NCBI GenBank assembly: GCA_013375495.1
Contig: JABXKC010000001.1
Span: 186,001 to 250,000 of the forward strand
Reading direction: 5' to 3'
DNA: 64,000 bases
Source of the DNA: Promethearchaeota archaeon
GTDB lineage: Archaea; Asgardarchaeota; Lokiarchaeia; Sigynarchaeales; SOKP01
Both the position numbers and the translations under genes were made by a program. This document shows, piece after piece, positions 16,547-25,077 of this stretch (position 1 is its first letter; every line of letters begins with the position of its first letter). The notes beneath the pieces are model-generated. The model was not told where the DNA came from and ran no database searches. It was given only the letters and a program-made list of their open reading frames with translations.

Positions 16547-18520
16547 TTACATTTTACTCCAAAAGCGGCCTAAATTTCGTATTATAGCATTGGGTTTATC
16601 TGGAACAATTTCTAATTCTTTCCGAATCCATTCTGATATCCATTTAGATTTCTGCTTAAACCGTGAATCCATAAAAATGATGGCACCTTTATCTTTTATT
16701 TTCCTTATGGGCCTACCTGAAGCTTGGTTAGCTCTCTGAATGGCAGGGTATAAATAAGCAAAATTCCAACCTTGGTTTTTAAAAACTTTGTCGTAGTACT
16801 CTATTTTTGCTTCAACTCGAGGAGTGGGCAAATGATATGGAAATCCCGCAATAACCACTGAATTCATATGATCACCGGGATAATCTTCTCCTTCTGAATT
16901 TCTTCCTCCACACACGCCCAATAAAACACCCCCATTTCGAGTGGAAGTTGCCATAGATTTAAAATCGTTAACAAGAAAGGCATTTTCTGAAGCGGAAAGC
17001 CCAGGTTCCTCAAAGAATAACTGTTTCTTATTCTTAATGACTATAGATTCAATACCATTTTTGATTAATTCGTTAAGAATTTTATATGAAGCACAAAAAA
17101 TCCCAACATTCGCCGGTGTACAATAAAGGACTTCATTAATTTTGGAGAGCATCTTTTTAAACATTGGAGCATTTCGATTCTTTCTGCGAGTATCTACTCC
17201 TTCTGTAATTATTGCTTTTATGTTTTTCTTGTGGAAAGGGGAGTCTGCGACAATACCGTTATAAACTTTTCCGCTATTTTGCAACCCCATTAAGTTGTTA
17301 TAAACATATGGATTTACAGTCCCTGAAAGATGTACACTAGTATAACACGCTCTTAATATTGGAATCGCGATTTCTCTGGGATCTAAGGCTACTATTTCCA
17401 TTGATATTGCGGATTTACCTTTGATCTTTTTAATATTATAGCAGAAGAAATAATTATCCAATAAATAGCATTTCATCCATTTAATCCAGAACTCCGCTAA
17501 AGGTCCTAAATAATCTCTAGAAAATTCTCCGTTAGCTACTTTTTCTTCGTGAACAGATACGCTAAAATCTTGGAGGTCTATAGTAAAGTTTTTAAATTCG
17601 TTCAAATTTGAAAAACGCATCATAGTATAAACTTGAGTTAGCAGTTTTTCTGCATCTATTTCTTTTTCTAAATCAATTAGGTTTTTTTTCTTCTTGTCCA
17701 AATGATTTAAAAGTGACTTCACAAATTTCTGCATATCGTTTGTTGAACGGTACATCTCCAAATCCTTCAAACACAATCTAAGTGAGTAGGGCGTTATCCT
17801 ATCAGAATTAACTTCTGTTGCCATATCAATTACATTATGGCATTCGTCAAGAACGAGTATACAGTCGCGAAGCTCTTTATCAATAAATTGTAAGAAGTTT
17901 TGACGAATAAATGGATTAAAAATCCATTGATAATTACATATTATTAACTTCATTTCTTTTAACAGAAATTTACTCAAAAAATAAGGACATAACTGTTTAT
18001 CTTTACAAAAATGGATTAACTCTTCAGCATCAACGGGTTTATTTAGTAAATCGGGAGCTATATTGATCGGATTATCATGCATATCTTTTTTCTTCAATAA
18101 ATTAAGGAAATACTTACAACTCTTGTTTTTTCTTAGGTCTCCACACACAGCCATTGATTCGCGGGGTTTAAGTTTTAATGATAAGAGTAATTCGTTAAGA
18201 CACATCTCGTTCCTTCCCCTAATAGAAAGGCCGTTTACCTTGATATTAAGATTGTTTTTTACTAAAAATTTCGAAATTTTCGTGAGTTCCTTAATAATTC
18301 TTGTATTCTGAGAATGAGTTCGGCATAGATATATAATCTTTAAATTATTTTTTAAAGCTAAAGGTAATAGTGCACTTAAAGCAATTATTGTCTTACCCGT
18401 GCCATTTGGAGCAGCTAGTAAAGAATTCTTTTTATCTGCTGAGGCTTTTTCAATTTTAATAATGATATTCTCTTGTTCTTGCCTAAATTGCTCATATGGG
18501 AAGAAATTTGAATAATTCAT
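16547..18520 (-). CDS. xpd: XPD/Rad3-family Fe-S DNA helicase
   Basis: A 657-residue SF2 helicase. Walker A is AAPNGTGKT near residues 37-45; the DEAH-box equivalent reads DECHN near 226. Between them lie the cysteines expected for the XPD iron-sulfur cluster (Cys in EMCLNE, VCGDL, SCKYF and LCPYF). Motif VI reads QASGRPIRKIKDKGAI near 610. XPD is a 5'-3' helicase of nucleotide excision repair and, in eukaryotes, of TFIIH. A DinG-type role cannot be excluded. It is convergent with the MFS transporter and divergent from the following membrane protein. Confidence 0.88.
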   Translation of the reverse strand: MNYSNFFPYEQFRQEQENIIIKIEKASADKKNSLLAAPNGTGKTIIALSALLPLALKNNLKIIYLCRTHSQNTRIIKELTKISKFLVKNNLNIKVNGLSIRGRNEMCLNELLLSLKLKPRESMAVCGDLRKNKSCKYFLNLLKKKDMHDNPINIAPDLLNKPVDAEELIHFCKDKQLCPYFLSKFLLKEMKLIICNYQWIFNPFIRQNFLQFIDKELRDCILVLDECHNVIDMATEVNSDRITPYSLRLCLKDLEMYRSTNDMQKFVKSLLNHLDKKKKNLIDLEKEIDAEKLLTQVYTMMRFSNLNEFKNFTIDLQDFSVSVHEEKVANGEFSRDYLGPLAEFWIKWMKCYLLDNYFFCYNIKKIKGKSAISMEIVALDPREIAIPILRACYTSVHLSGTVNPYVYNNLMGLQNSGKVYNGIVADSPFHKKNIKAIITEGVDTRRKNRNAPMFKKMLSKINEVLYCTPANVGIFCASYKILNELIKNGIESIVIKNKKQLFFEEPGLSASENAFLVNDFKSMATSTRNGGVLLGVCGGRNSEGEDYPGDHMNSVVIAGFPYHLPTPRVEAKIEYYDKVFKNQGWNFAYLYPAIQRANQASGRPIRKIKDKGAIIFMDSRFKQKSKWISEWIRKELEIVPDKPNAIIRNLGRFWSKM

Positions 18521-18601
18521 ACTAGGTATCGTGAGTTTTCTTATAGAATAAAGTTTAATTTAGAATTTATATTTGTAAAGACCATATAAGTTTATTTATT
18601 A

Positions 18602-19483
18602 ATGCTTTCTTTTAATAAAAAAATGAGTGAAAATAATTCTGAAGAAGATTTTTTGCGATTAAGAGAATTACTTAATGAATCACTTCTTAGAGACGTGCTT
18701 GTATTTGCTATATTGTACCTTTTTATTTTTGCTCAATCATGGAGTAATATTTTCTTATTATTATTTCCTATTATTACATTTAGCTTTTCTCTATTTTTTA
18801 GAATTATTAATTCGAATAAATATAGAATATTTCTAGAACATAATCTAATTACATATAACCCTCTCGGATTAGAAAAAAAACACGCAAACCGGTTAAATTT
18901 CACAGCATTACTCCAATTAGTTTTACTGTTTTGGATTGGAGCAGAATCATATTATCATCCTCAGCTTATTCAAACTTACAACTTATTTTTTAACTTGTTT
19001 TTTATCTTTTTTTTCACATTTGGATTTTATTGGATACTAATCGATGTCTGGAAATATGCAAAAATAGCTATTAGATTAAAGAAAAGTAATACAGATAAAA
19101 CAATATCCTATCTAAACCTACGGTATTTTAAATTGATATCGATTGTAAATTTGATTACATTTATACTCTTAAATGTGTTAAATATTAGTTTTGTATTACT
19201 TTTAGATAATAATAAGATATTAGGATTTTCGTATGATTTACCTGGTACAGGAATTGAAAATTCATTACCATTGAATCTTTCAATTTTACCCTTCATAATT
19301 ATTTGGATTTCTCCCATACTAACTAGTACATTGCTCTTCTTAATCTATAAGGATTTAAACGACATATCACCTGCCGATTTTATCAAAATTTTTGAAGAAT
19401 CACCTGAAGAAATCCGAAATCAGCTAATTGAAACCTTTGCAAAAATTAATACCAAATTTAAACATAATTTAGATACAGAATAA
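18602..19483 (+). CDS. Hypothetical multi-pass membrane protein
   Basis: A 293-residue protein not recognised as any family. It has a charged N-terminus of about 30 residues, then around six hydrophobic helices arranged in pairs (about 33-65, 100-150, 175-205 and 220-250), and a charged soluble tail of about 40 residues containing DFIKIFEESPEEIRNQLIETF. It is divergent from the XPD gene and precedes the Rab-like GTPase by about 80 nt on the same strand; both may share regulation. ATG 18602 is used; ATG 18623 is an alternative. Confidence 0.6.
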   Translation: MLSFNKKMSENNSEEDFLRLRELLNESLLRDVLVFAILYLFIFAQSWSNIFLLLFPIITFSFSLFFRIINSNKYRIFLEHNLITYNPLGLEKKHANRLNFTALLQLVLLFWIGAESYYHPQLIQTYNLFFNLFFIFFFTFGFYWILIDVWKYAKIAIRLKKSNTDKTISYLNLRYFKLISIVNLITFILLNVLNISFVLLLDNNKILGFSYDLPGTGIENSLPLNLSILPFIIIWISPILTSTLLFLIYKDLNDISPADFIKIFEESPEEIRNQLIETFAKINTKFKHNLDTE

Positions 19484-19564
19484 ATTATAGAATAAAACTT
19501 TAAAAAAACAGAATTCATTATAATTTTAATTAATTGTTTATAAAAATCAAATAATTGCTTGGAC

Positions 19565-20110
19565 ATGTCTCAACAAACAAATCAAAAACCACAATATCTC
19601 TTCAAAATTGTTGTTGTAGGAGACGGTGGCGTTGGTAAGAGCACTATGATACAACGCTTGATCACGGGACACTTCGTACCGATGAAGATTACGATTGGAA
19701 CTGACTTAGCTTCGTACGATATGAATATTGAAGACATTTCCGTGAAGTTACAGATTTGGGACTTCGCAGGCGAACGCCGTTTTCGATTTTTCTTACCGAA
19801 CTACGCAAGAGGCGCTCAAGGATGCTTACTCTGTTATGACATAACAAGATATACAAGTTTTCAGAATCTCAAAGAGTGGTACGACATTGTAAAGGAGAAT
19901 ACTAATACAAACACTGTATTTCTGCTTGTGGGCGGAAAAGCAGACCTCTCTTCGTATAGAAGAACTGTTGAAAGTAAAGAAGCCGAAGAATTTCAGAAAG
20001 AACTTGATATTCCCTTCTTTATCGAAACGAGCTCTAAAACGGGGGAGAACAATAAAAATGTGTTTGAAATGCTCACAGAAGCGATGTTAAACCAAAGAGA
20101 CTTAATTTAA
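19565..20110 (+). CDS. Rab/Ras-like small GTPase with altered G3 and G4 motifs
   Basis: A 181-residue GTPase domain. G1 is GDGGVGKST, the G2 Thr lies in KITIGTD, G3 is WDFAGERRFR, G4 is GGKADL and G5 is ETSSKTG. The sequence WDFAGERRFRFFLPNYARGAQG is close to Rab/Arf-like Asgard GTPases. Two changes stand out: the catalytic Gln after DxxG is Glu, and the Asn of NKxD is Gly. There is no C-terminal Cys for prenylation, so membrane binding would need a partner. The frame can extend to TTG 19559, but ATG 19565 is the better start. GC content is clearly higher than in the adjacent genes. Confidence 0.88.
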   Translation: MSQQTNQKPQYLFKIVVVGDGGVGKSTMIQRLITGHFVPMKITIGTDLASYDMNIEDISVKLQIWDFAGERRFRFFLPNYARGAQGCLLCYDITRYTSFQNLKEWYDIVKENTNTNTVFLLVGGKADLSSYRRTVESKEAEEFQKELDIPFFIETSSKTGENNKNVFEMLTEAMLNQRDLI

Positions 20111-20197
20111 AGAATTTATGGGGATTAAAATAAAACAATCTAATTCTAACCAATTTCTCTTAAACCTCTTAAAGAAAATCATCTTATTTATTTCAAT

Positions 20198-20377
20198 CTA
20201 AAATATTCCATCTGCCATTTCCAAGATGAATTTATGATTTTCAGCCCACATAAAAAAGATCTTATTTTTAATGGGAATCATTACCGTCTCTGTAATTTGT
20301 ATGTATTTATCAGTATGTTCAAATTTAAATTTGGGTGAATGTCCTTTAAATTTTTTACCTTTGATCTCAATAATCAT
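20198..20377 (-). CDS. Possible small protein (59 residues)
   Basis: An ATG-initiated frame in the 330-base gap between the Rab-like GTPase and the FrhB-like gene. The product is basic at the N-terminus (MIIEIKGKKFKGHSPK) and ends in a beta-rich, hydrophobic segment (IFFMWAENHKFILEMADGIF). No family is recognised. Codon use resembles neighbouring genes, but no ribosome binding site is evident. It lies on the same strand as the FrhB-like gene and downstream of it. The rest of the gap (20111-20197 and 20378-20439) shows nothing. Confidence 0.4.
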   Translation of the reverse strand: MIIEIKGKKFKGHSPKFKFEHTDKYIQITETVMIPIKNKIFFMWAENHKFILEMADGIF

Positions 20378-20439
20378 AAAACGCTATACATAATTTTAAG
20401 ATTAATGATAAAAAAAATAAAATAAAAAAACTGAAACAA

Positions 20440-21384
20440 TTACTCTTCTAAAACATCCTTAAGTTCGTCTAGATTCAATTGCAAGTATTTTGCTGTTATT
20501 TTATCCTTACCAATTAAGTTAACGAAGTTTTTCTTTCTTTTCTTATCGAGGAACCTCTTCATTTCGCTAAGATCGGGTTGTTTGTTTGAAACTTCTATCA
20601 GTTTATCTTTTATAGCGCGATCTATGACTTTTTGACCGATATCTGTTCGAATTATTAAGAATGCCTCTCCAGAACCTTTAGGGGCCCCCCAAGGACTATA
20701 TGAAATATCTGAGAATTCTCCGGAGAAATCAGTACAGTATTTACAGCCCGTCATCCCTCCAGATGAACAAGCATAAGCTATTTTTAGGGAGGTACGCTCT
20801 GCACCTGTGTTGAAATCGCTCACAAGTATCTTAGCAAGGCCTTGCAGATGGCAAGGATTTCCGATGATCCCAATATCACGTTTCCGGTCTAAATAAGCTT
20901 GACCAATTCCAGTAATCAAAGGACCGGCATTATCCATGGTTTTTTCAGGAATGTAATTTTTTGCTGTTTTAGCATCATCAACGACAACTGGAAACGCTAC
21001 TGGAGGTTTTGTGCTTTTAGGCTCTGATAAAACAAAATGTTTCGTTACTCCCGATTTAAACGCAGCCAATACTAAATTATATAGGATACTATCTTTATTT
21101 TTAGATTTTACTTGGATTACATCCTTATATACGCCTACACCTAAGTCGACACGTGTCTGACCGAATAATTTTTGCTCGATCTCGGAGATAGGTAAAAAAG
21201 TTCTTGGGCATGCATTGTAACAAAGCCCCACTGTTTCAGCGCATTCATCAACGACAAAAGCTTGTCCTGTTTCCTTACTAAAATCCATATGTGGACAAAA
21301 TGCGTTACAACTTCCGCAGTGAATACATAATCCACCAAAAATTACTTCATTTTCAAGATCTTGACTAGATTTTTCAATTTTCAT
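20440..21384 (-). CDS. FrhB/FpoF-like coenzyme F420 dehydrogenase beta subunit family
   Basis: A 314-residue iron-sulfur flavoprotein of the FrhB family. The N-terminus carries CIHCGSCNAFCP and a second set CAETVGLCYNACP, binding one or two [4Fe-4S] clusters. The central part holds GIIGNPCHLQGLAK, typical of the FrhB C-terminal domain, and the cysteines in CSSGGMTGCKYCTD. Members transfer electrons between F420 and iron-sulfur partners such as hydrogenase, Fpo or sulfite reductase. No FrhA/FrhG lies beside it; the F420-dependent Mtd and the hydrogenase at 42-53 kb are possible functional partners, by inference. Confidence 0.82.
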   Translation of the reverse strand: MKIEKSSQDLENEVIFGGLCIHCGSCNAFCPHMDFSKETGQAFVVDECAETVGLCYNACPRTFLPISEIEQKLFGQTRVDLGVGVYKDVIQVKSKNKDSILYNLVLAAFKSGVTKHFVLSEPKSTKPPVAFPVVVDDAKTAKNYIPEKTMDNAGPLITGIGQAYLDRKRDIGIIGNPCHLQGLAKILVSDFNTGAERTSLKIAYACSSGGMTGCKYCTDFSGEFSDISYSPWGAPKGSGEAFLIIRTDIGQKVIDRAIKDKLIEVSNKQPDLSEMKRFLDKKRKKNFVNLIGKDKITAKYLQLNLDELKDVLEE

Positions 21385-21615
21385 TTTATAAACTCACTTT
21401 AAAATGTGATTAATCAATCTTTTTTTATTGAATAGTAAAATAAATCATGGCATATAAATCTTAAACGAAATTTCACACTCTCCATATAATGAAGACGCAT
21501 AAATATTACATTGAAGTTTGAGAATATCTATTAAAATTGGTTTTTAAGATCTATTGAAGTACCAAATCTGACTAAATTTTGCTTCATTTTTAAAAAAATT
21601 TTCTCAACACAAAGA

Positions 21616-21624
21616 CATATATAC
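21616..21624 (+). promoter_or_regulatory. TATA-like element upstream of the second Roadblock gene
   Basis: CATATATAC preceded by ACACAAAG resembles a BRE/TATA pair about 58 nt before the ATG at 21682, which would give a leader of about 30-35 nt ending in AAGGTAATT, a plausible ribosome binding site. The rest of this 297-base gap is AT-rich with nothing recognisable. Confidence 0.35.
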
Positions 21625-21681
21625 ATAACTTTCTTAATATATTCTGGTTATATTTTCTAAGCGAAAACCAAGGTAATTCCA

Positions 21682-22047
21682 ATGGAAACGGATCTAGCAG
21701 AATATTTAGAATATTTGTGTAGTAAAAATAAGAACATAAGCAGTATCATCGTTGTAAGTAATGAAGGATTACCTATTGCTATAACAGGGCGTTCAGACCA
21801 AACTCTTGTATCTGGAATGTGTACAGCTCTAAAATGTATAGGTAAAGAACTTGTAAATGAAACAATGGGTAGCGAACTAAAACGTATTTTAGTTGATTGT
21901 TCAGATGGAGTTATTTTGATACAACCACTTAATCAGAAGGCAATCTTAGTAGCATCATGTAAAGATGCAGCGGTTTTAAGCGAGCTAAATGTATCTTCTA
22001 TTCAGATGCACTTTTCTGCTCAATATAATCACTTGGTTGCATCATAA
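21682..22047 (+). CDS. Roadblock/LC7-domain protein
   Basis: A 121-residue single-domain protein of the Roadblock/LC7 fold: an N-terminal helix, SSIIVVSNEGLPIAITG (first strands), a central helix (VSGMCTALKCIGKELVNE), then RILVDCSDGVILIQPL and KAILVASCKDAAV (remaining strands). Such proteins dimerise and act as GTPase regulators or scaffolds, like MglB and the Ragulator subunits. It is compact, without the acidic tail of the copy at 0.6-1.6 kb. A GTPase is not adjacent. The gene is followed by a decayed radical SAM fragment. Confidence 0.82.
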   Translation: METDLAEYLEYLCSKNKNISSIIVVSNEGLPIAITGRSDQTLVSGMCTALKCIGKELVNETMGSELKRILVDCSDGVILIQPLNQKAILVASCKDAAVLSELNVSSIQMHFSAQYNHLVAS

Positions 22048-22068
22048 ATTTTATAAAACGGCTTTCTG

Positions 22069-22289
22069 ATGTCTATAAGATTAAACGCATTAACTGAAAT
22101 TAAACCTTGTGTCATGTCTTCTATGATTTAGTGCTTGGAAATCTTTATGAGAAAAGTATCACAGAAATCTGGAATGGAAAGAAATACAAGAAGTTCAGAG
22201 ATTATATGGAATCAAATAAATTCATGCCAATATGTCCGGAGTGCTGTATCTTATATTTATCTGTTAAAACCCAGAGATCTAAGAAATAA
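22069..22289 (+). pseudogene. Frameshifted relic of a radical SAM/SPASM-domain protein
   Basis: Two overlapping frames together give the C-terminal SPASM pattern. The first frame (from 22069) reads ...LNALTEIKPCVMS before a TAG; the second (from about 22116) continues FYDLVLGNLYEKSITEIWNG...KKFRDYM...CPECC to TAA 22289. In intact SPASM proteins the order is Pro-Cys, LGN-l-e-s-I-x-E-I-W, then CxxC, exactly as seen when the frames are joined. The radical SAM core is absent, so this is the tail of a former gene. A functional short peptide from the second frame alone cannot be excluded. Confidence 0.65.
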
Positions 22290-22301
22290 GAAGTTACAAT
22301 T

Positions 22302-22583
22302 CTAATCGTCTTCATCTAAAAATCGAGAACAAGTATTATCTAGTTTCTTAATTATATGATTTCGATCCTTCCAGATAATCCAAGTACTCCCTGACTTTTC
22401 AAAAAAAAAACCATCATATTCTTCCTTTATTTTGGATAGTGTTTTCTTCACAAAGCTCCAAGAAAATCCAGTTTTCTCTACGACTTCTGCTATTGCTATT
22501 GGTCGATTTAGTTCAAGGTTATTATTAAAAAAATCAATTATTTTTTCGAAACCGGTCCTAGGGGTTGTTTCTTTCTGATTCAA
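22302..22583 (-). CDS. Small winged-helix DNA-binding protein
   Basis: A 93-residue protein whose residues about 10-75 fit a winged helix: a first helix (FEKIIDFFNNN), then AIAEVVEKTGFSWSFVKKTLSKIKEEY as helix-turn-helix, then a wing (GFFFEKSGSTWIIW). The start is TTG 22583, as no ATG is available. It is probably a transcription factor of unknown target. It lies 41 nt downstream of the 3-hydroxyacyl-CoA dehydrogenase on the same strand and may be co-transcribed. Confidence 0.65.
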   Translation of the reverse strand: MNQKETTPRTGFEKIIDFFNNNLELNRPIAIAEVVEKTGFSWSFVKKTLSKIKEEYDGFFFEKSGSTWIIWKDRNHIIKKLDNTCSRFLDEDD

Positions 22584-22624
22584 TTTAATTTTTAACCATT
22601 ATTGTTATTCTTATTCCATATCAC

Positions 22625-23815
22625 TTACTTTCTAAGTTTAAGAAATGTTCCTGATTTCATCATTTCGCAGGGTTTGAAATAGTTTATTTTAGTGGTTTCT
22701 ACGAGTTTTTCTAAGATTAGTGACCATTTTTCATAGTTATTTTTACCCACTCCAAATGGTCCTGGCATGTCCATACCAGCTAACATCGTATCATCGATCA
22801 CTTTATATCCACTAACAATCCCTTCCTCTAATAATCTACAGCCTTCGTTTAACTGGATTGCGTAATATTGTTCTGGATTGAATAAACCTGCTTTCTCATT
22901 AGTTTTAATATTAGGTTTTCCTTCAACCCATTCGTAGATACCTTTCCCAGTTTTCCTTCCAAGGTTTCCTTCTTTAAGGAGACTGATAAGCGTTTTTCCA
23001 GGAGCAAATTCAGGCGAAATTGTTTCAGCAAAATAGTTCAAAACATCATTAGCGACATCAATACCGAAATAATCCCATTTTGCAAAAGGTCCTAAATCAG
23101 GGGGAGTCACGAAATCGTTGTCAATCTTCTCGTAGGGAATACCTTTATCAGTAGCCATATCTAATATCCAACTAAATAAGAGACCTGTCGCTATTGTTAA
23201 GCGATTTACGATAAATCCAGGACTTTCCTTTTCTATTTTTGCTATATATCTTTTACCCTTGAGTGCTGGTAATTTTTGACCAAGTGCCACTCCCAAATCA
23301 AAAGCTTCTTGCGATGTTTTTTCCCCTTTTATTAATTCAATTAACCTAAGTAATGGTATTGGAGTAAAAAAATGCATACCAATAACCTGTTCTGGTCTGT
23401 TTGACGCTTCGGCTATTTTAGAAATACTCATCGTTGAGGTATTTGTTGCTAGTACAGCATGTTCTGGTGAATATTCCCCTAGTTCTTTAAATAAATCTTG
23501 CTTTAATTCCATTACTTCTGGTATCGCTTCTACAATAAAATCAGCTTCTTTAACAGAAGTTATGAGATTTTTCGAAGTAATGAGTTTTTTAACTAATGAA
23601 TCCGTTGTTAAACCTTGACCCAGTTTTCCTTTTGATTCGATTTTCTCAAGACCCTTCGTTATATATTTTTTCGCATTAATTAGAGCATTATCATTAATAT
23701 CGTTTAGAATTACCCTATCAAACAAATTTGACATTAGAGCGACTTGTGCTATTTCCCTACCCATAGTCCCCGCCCCAACTACAACAAATGTTTTAACACG
23801 ACTTGTATCTACCAT
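22625..23815 (-). CDS. 3-hydroxyacyl-CoA dehydrogenase
   Basis: A 396-residue protein with an N-terminal Rossmann domain (VVGAGTMGREIAQVALM near residue 12), the family block NTSTMSISKIAEASNRPEQVIGMHFFTP near 125-152 that carries the catalytic Ser/His/Glu relay, and the C-terminal helical dimerisation domain (GRKTGKGIYEW). It oxidises 3-hydroxyacyl-CoA to 3-oxoacyl-CoA with NAD, as in fatty acid or 3-hydroxybutyryl-CoA metabolism. The enoyl-CoA hydratase and thiolase partners are not in the window. It resembles bacterial HBD-type enzymes, so transfer from bacteria is possible but not shown here. Confidence 0.9.
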   Translation of the reverse strand: MVDTSRVKTFVVVGAGTMGREIAQVALMSNLFDRVILNDINDNALINAKKYITKGLEKIESKGKLGQGLTTDSLVKKLITSKNLITSVKEADFIVEAIPEVMELKQDLFKELGEYSPEHAVLATNTSTMSISKIAEASNRPEQVIGMHFFTPIPLLRLIELIKGEKTSQEAFDLGVALGQKLPALKGKRYIAKIEKESPGFIVNRLTIATGLLFSWILDMATDKGIPYEKIDNDFVTPPDLGPFAKWDYFGIDVANDVLNYFAETISPEFAPGKTLISLLKEGNLGRKTGKGIYEWVEGKPNIKTNEKAGLFNPEQYYAIQLNEGCRLLEEGIVSGYKVIDDTMLAGMDMPGPFGVGKNNYEKWSLILEKLVETTKINYFKPCEMMKSGTFLKLRK

Positions 23816-23892
23816 TTAACCAATCAACTATAAGAATTTTTGATAAGAAAAAAAAAAATTAAAAACATGTTTTAATAATAAGAAATCAAAAA

Positions 23893-24957
23893 TCATATAA
23901 AAAAAGTTACTATCAATTGACAAATCGCAAAAGTTCCTATCCCCATGAATATCGAAATTGGGAGTCCTGGCAAAATCCGATTTCGTTTTAACCCCGATAT
24001 AGTAATTCCCGTTCCAATTAGTATTGCAACTGTAGTCAAAATAACAATTATTATATTGTTAGTAAAAAGAAGGACAGAAGAGGTAAGTAGACTATAAAAC
24101 GCTAAATCTCCAATTCCTATCTCTAATTTGGAGGTGTCGTAAACGCCTTCACCACTTTTAATTCTCTCTTCAACTTCATCTTTACTCGGACCGCTCTCAT
24201 CATCATTGTCGGACACGATATCAATCATTGCTTTAATTGGACCACGCTTATAGAGCACCGCAAAAATATCCCACAATGAAATGCCTATTAATATAGCTAG
24301 TGTGCTCCAAAAGGGTAAAATTATACTCATTGAAGCGCTAACTAAAAAACTAATATATAACACAATAAAATTTTTGGTTTTGATTGATTTTGAGGTAAAA
24401 TAGCTGTAAATCAGTAGAAAAACTACAATAACTGATAAAGCAGGGCTATAAATGTTCGCAAATAAAAAATAAAAGTTGAACACAATTTGGGTTTCAGGAA
24501 ATTGGACAAATATTAAAAAAATTATAACATCTAAAAACATTAATGTGATGAAGAAACTGACAAAACCAAAACTTAATCCAAAAATGTACTTTAAAACACC
24601 CATACCTAATCTTCGCATTAAAAATATTATCGTAAACGCAGAAATTGCCGCGATTATTGTGAAAATAATACCATTTAAAACGACTCCTAAGGCTCCAAAT
24701 TCGTCTTCAGGGAAGTAACTTTCATCTACTTGGAATTCAGCGACAAAAAATGTCAGATAGGCTAATAAACCTGCAATTACAACAGCTATAATGACAGGGA
24801 TAGGATATAAGGATGATTTTATTCGATATGTAGGAAGAAAATGAGGGACAAAATCCTTTTCTATTATTTCTTTTTGATGTTCAGAACTAGCTAAGTCTGG
24901 TTTTGGATCTTCTAGGTCATCATCTTGAATATCTAAACTCTCAGAGTTAGTTGGCAT
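23893..24957 (-). CDS. Presenilin/SPP-like intramembrane aspartyl protease
   Basis: A 354-residue protein with an acidic soluble N-terminus (about 45 residues) and roughly nine membrane helices. The two catalytic Asp motifs of GxGD proteases are visible: WDIFAVLYKRGPIKAM with Asp230 (YD in most homologues) and GIGDLAFYS with Asp284. The C-terminal PAL motif reads LPGLPISI (PGL) near 329-336. A hydrophilic loop of about 35 residues (DNDDESGPSKDEVEERIKSG) separates the two catalytic helices, as in presenilins. It should cut membrane proteins within the bilayer. PAL to PGL is unusual and may alter active-site packing. Confidence 0.82.
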   Translation of the reverse strand: MPTNSESLDIQDDDLEDPKPDLASSEHQKEIIEKDFVPHFLPTYRIKSSLYPIPVIIAVVIAGLLAYLTFFVAEFQVDESYFPEDEFGALGVVLNGIIFTIIAAISAFTIIFLMRRLGMGVLKYIFGLSFGFVSFFITLMFLDVIIFLIFVQFPETQIVFNFYFLFANIYSPALSVIVVFLLIYSYFTSKSIKTKNFIVLYISFLVSASMSIILPFWSTLAILIGISLWDIFAVLYKRGPIKAMIDIVSDNDDESGPSKDEVEERIKSGEGVYDTSKLEIGIGDLAFYSLLTSSVLLFTNNIIIVILTTVAILIGTGITISGLKRNRILPGLPISIFMGIGTFAICQLIVTFFI

Positions 24958-25077
24958 GATGATATTTTATATGATTTTTTATAATAATAATTTAAAATTA
25001 TAAAGTTAATAATAGCTTAAATATATAATAATAATGAATTATAAAATAGTAAAATCAGATGGGAAAATAATTCTTCT

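Noticed and set aside
22107..22289. Intact 60-residue gene from 22107
   Set aside because: The initial codons up to the break join with the other frame to give the SPASM pattern, which favours a frameshifted remnant.
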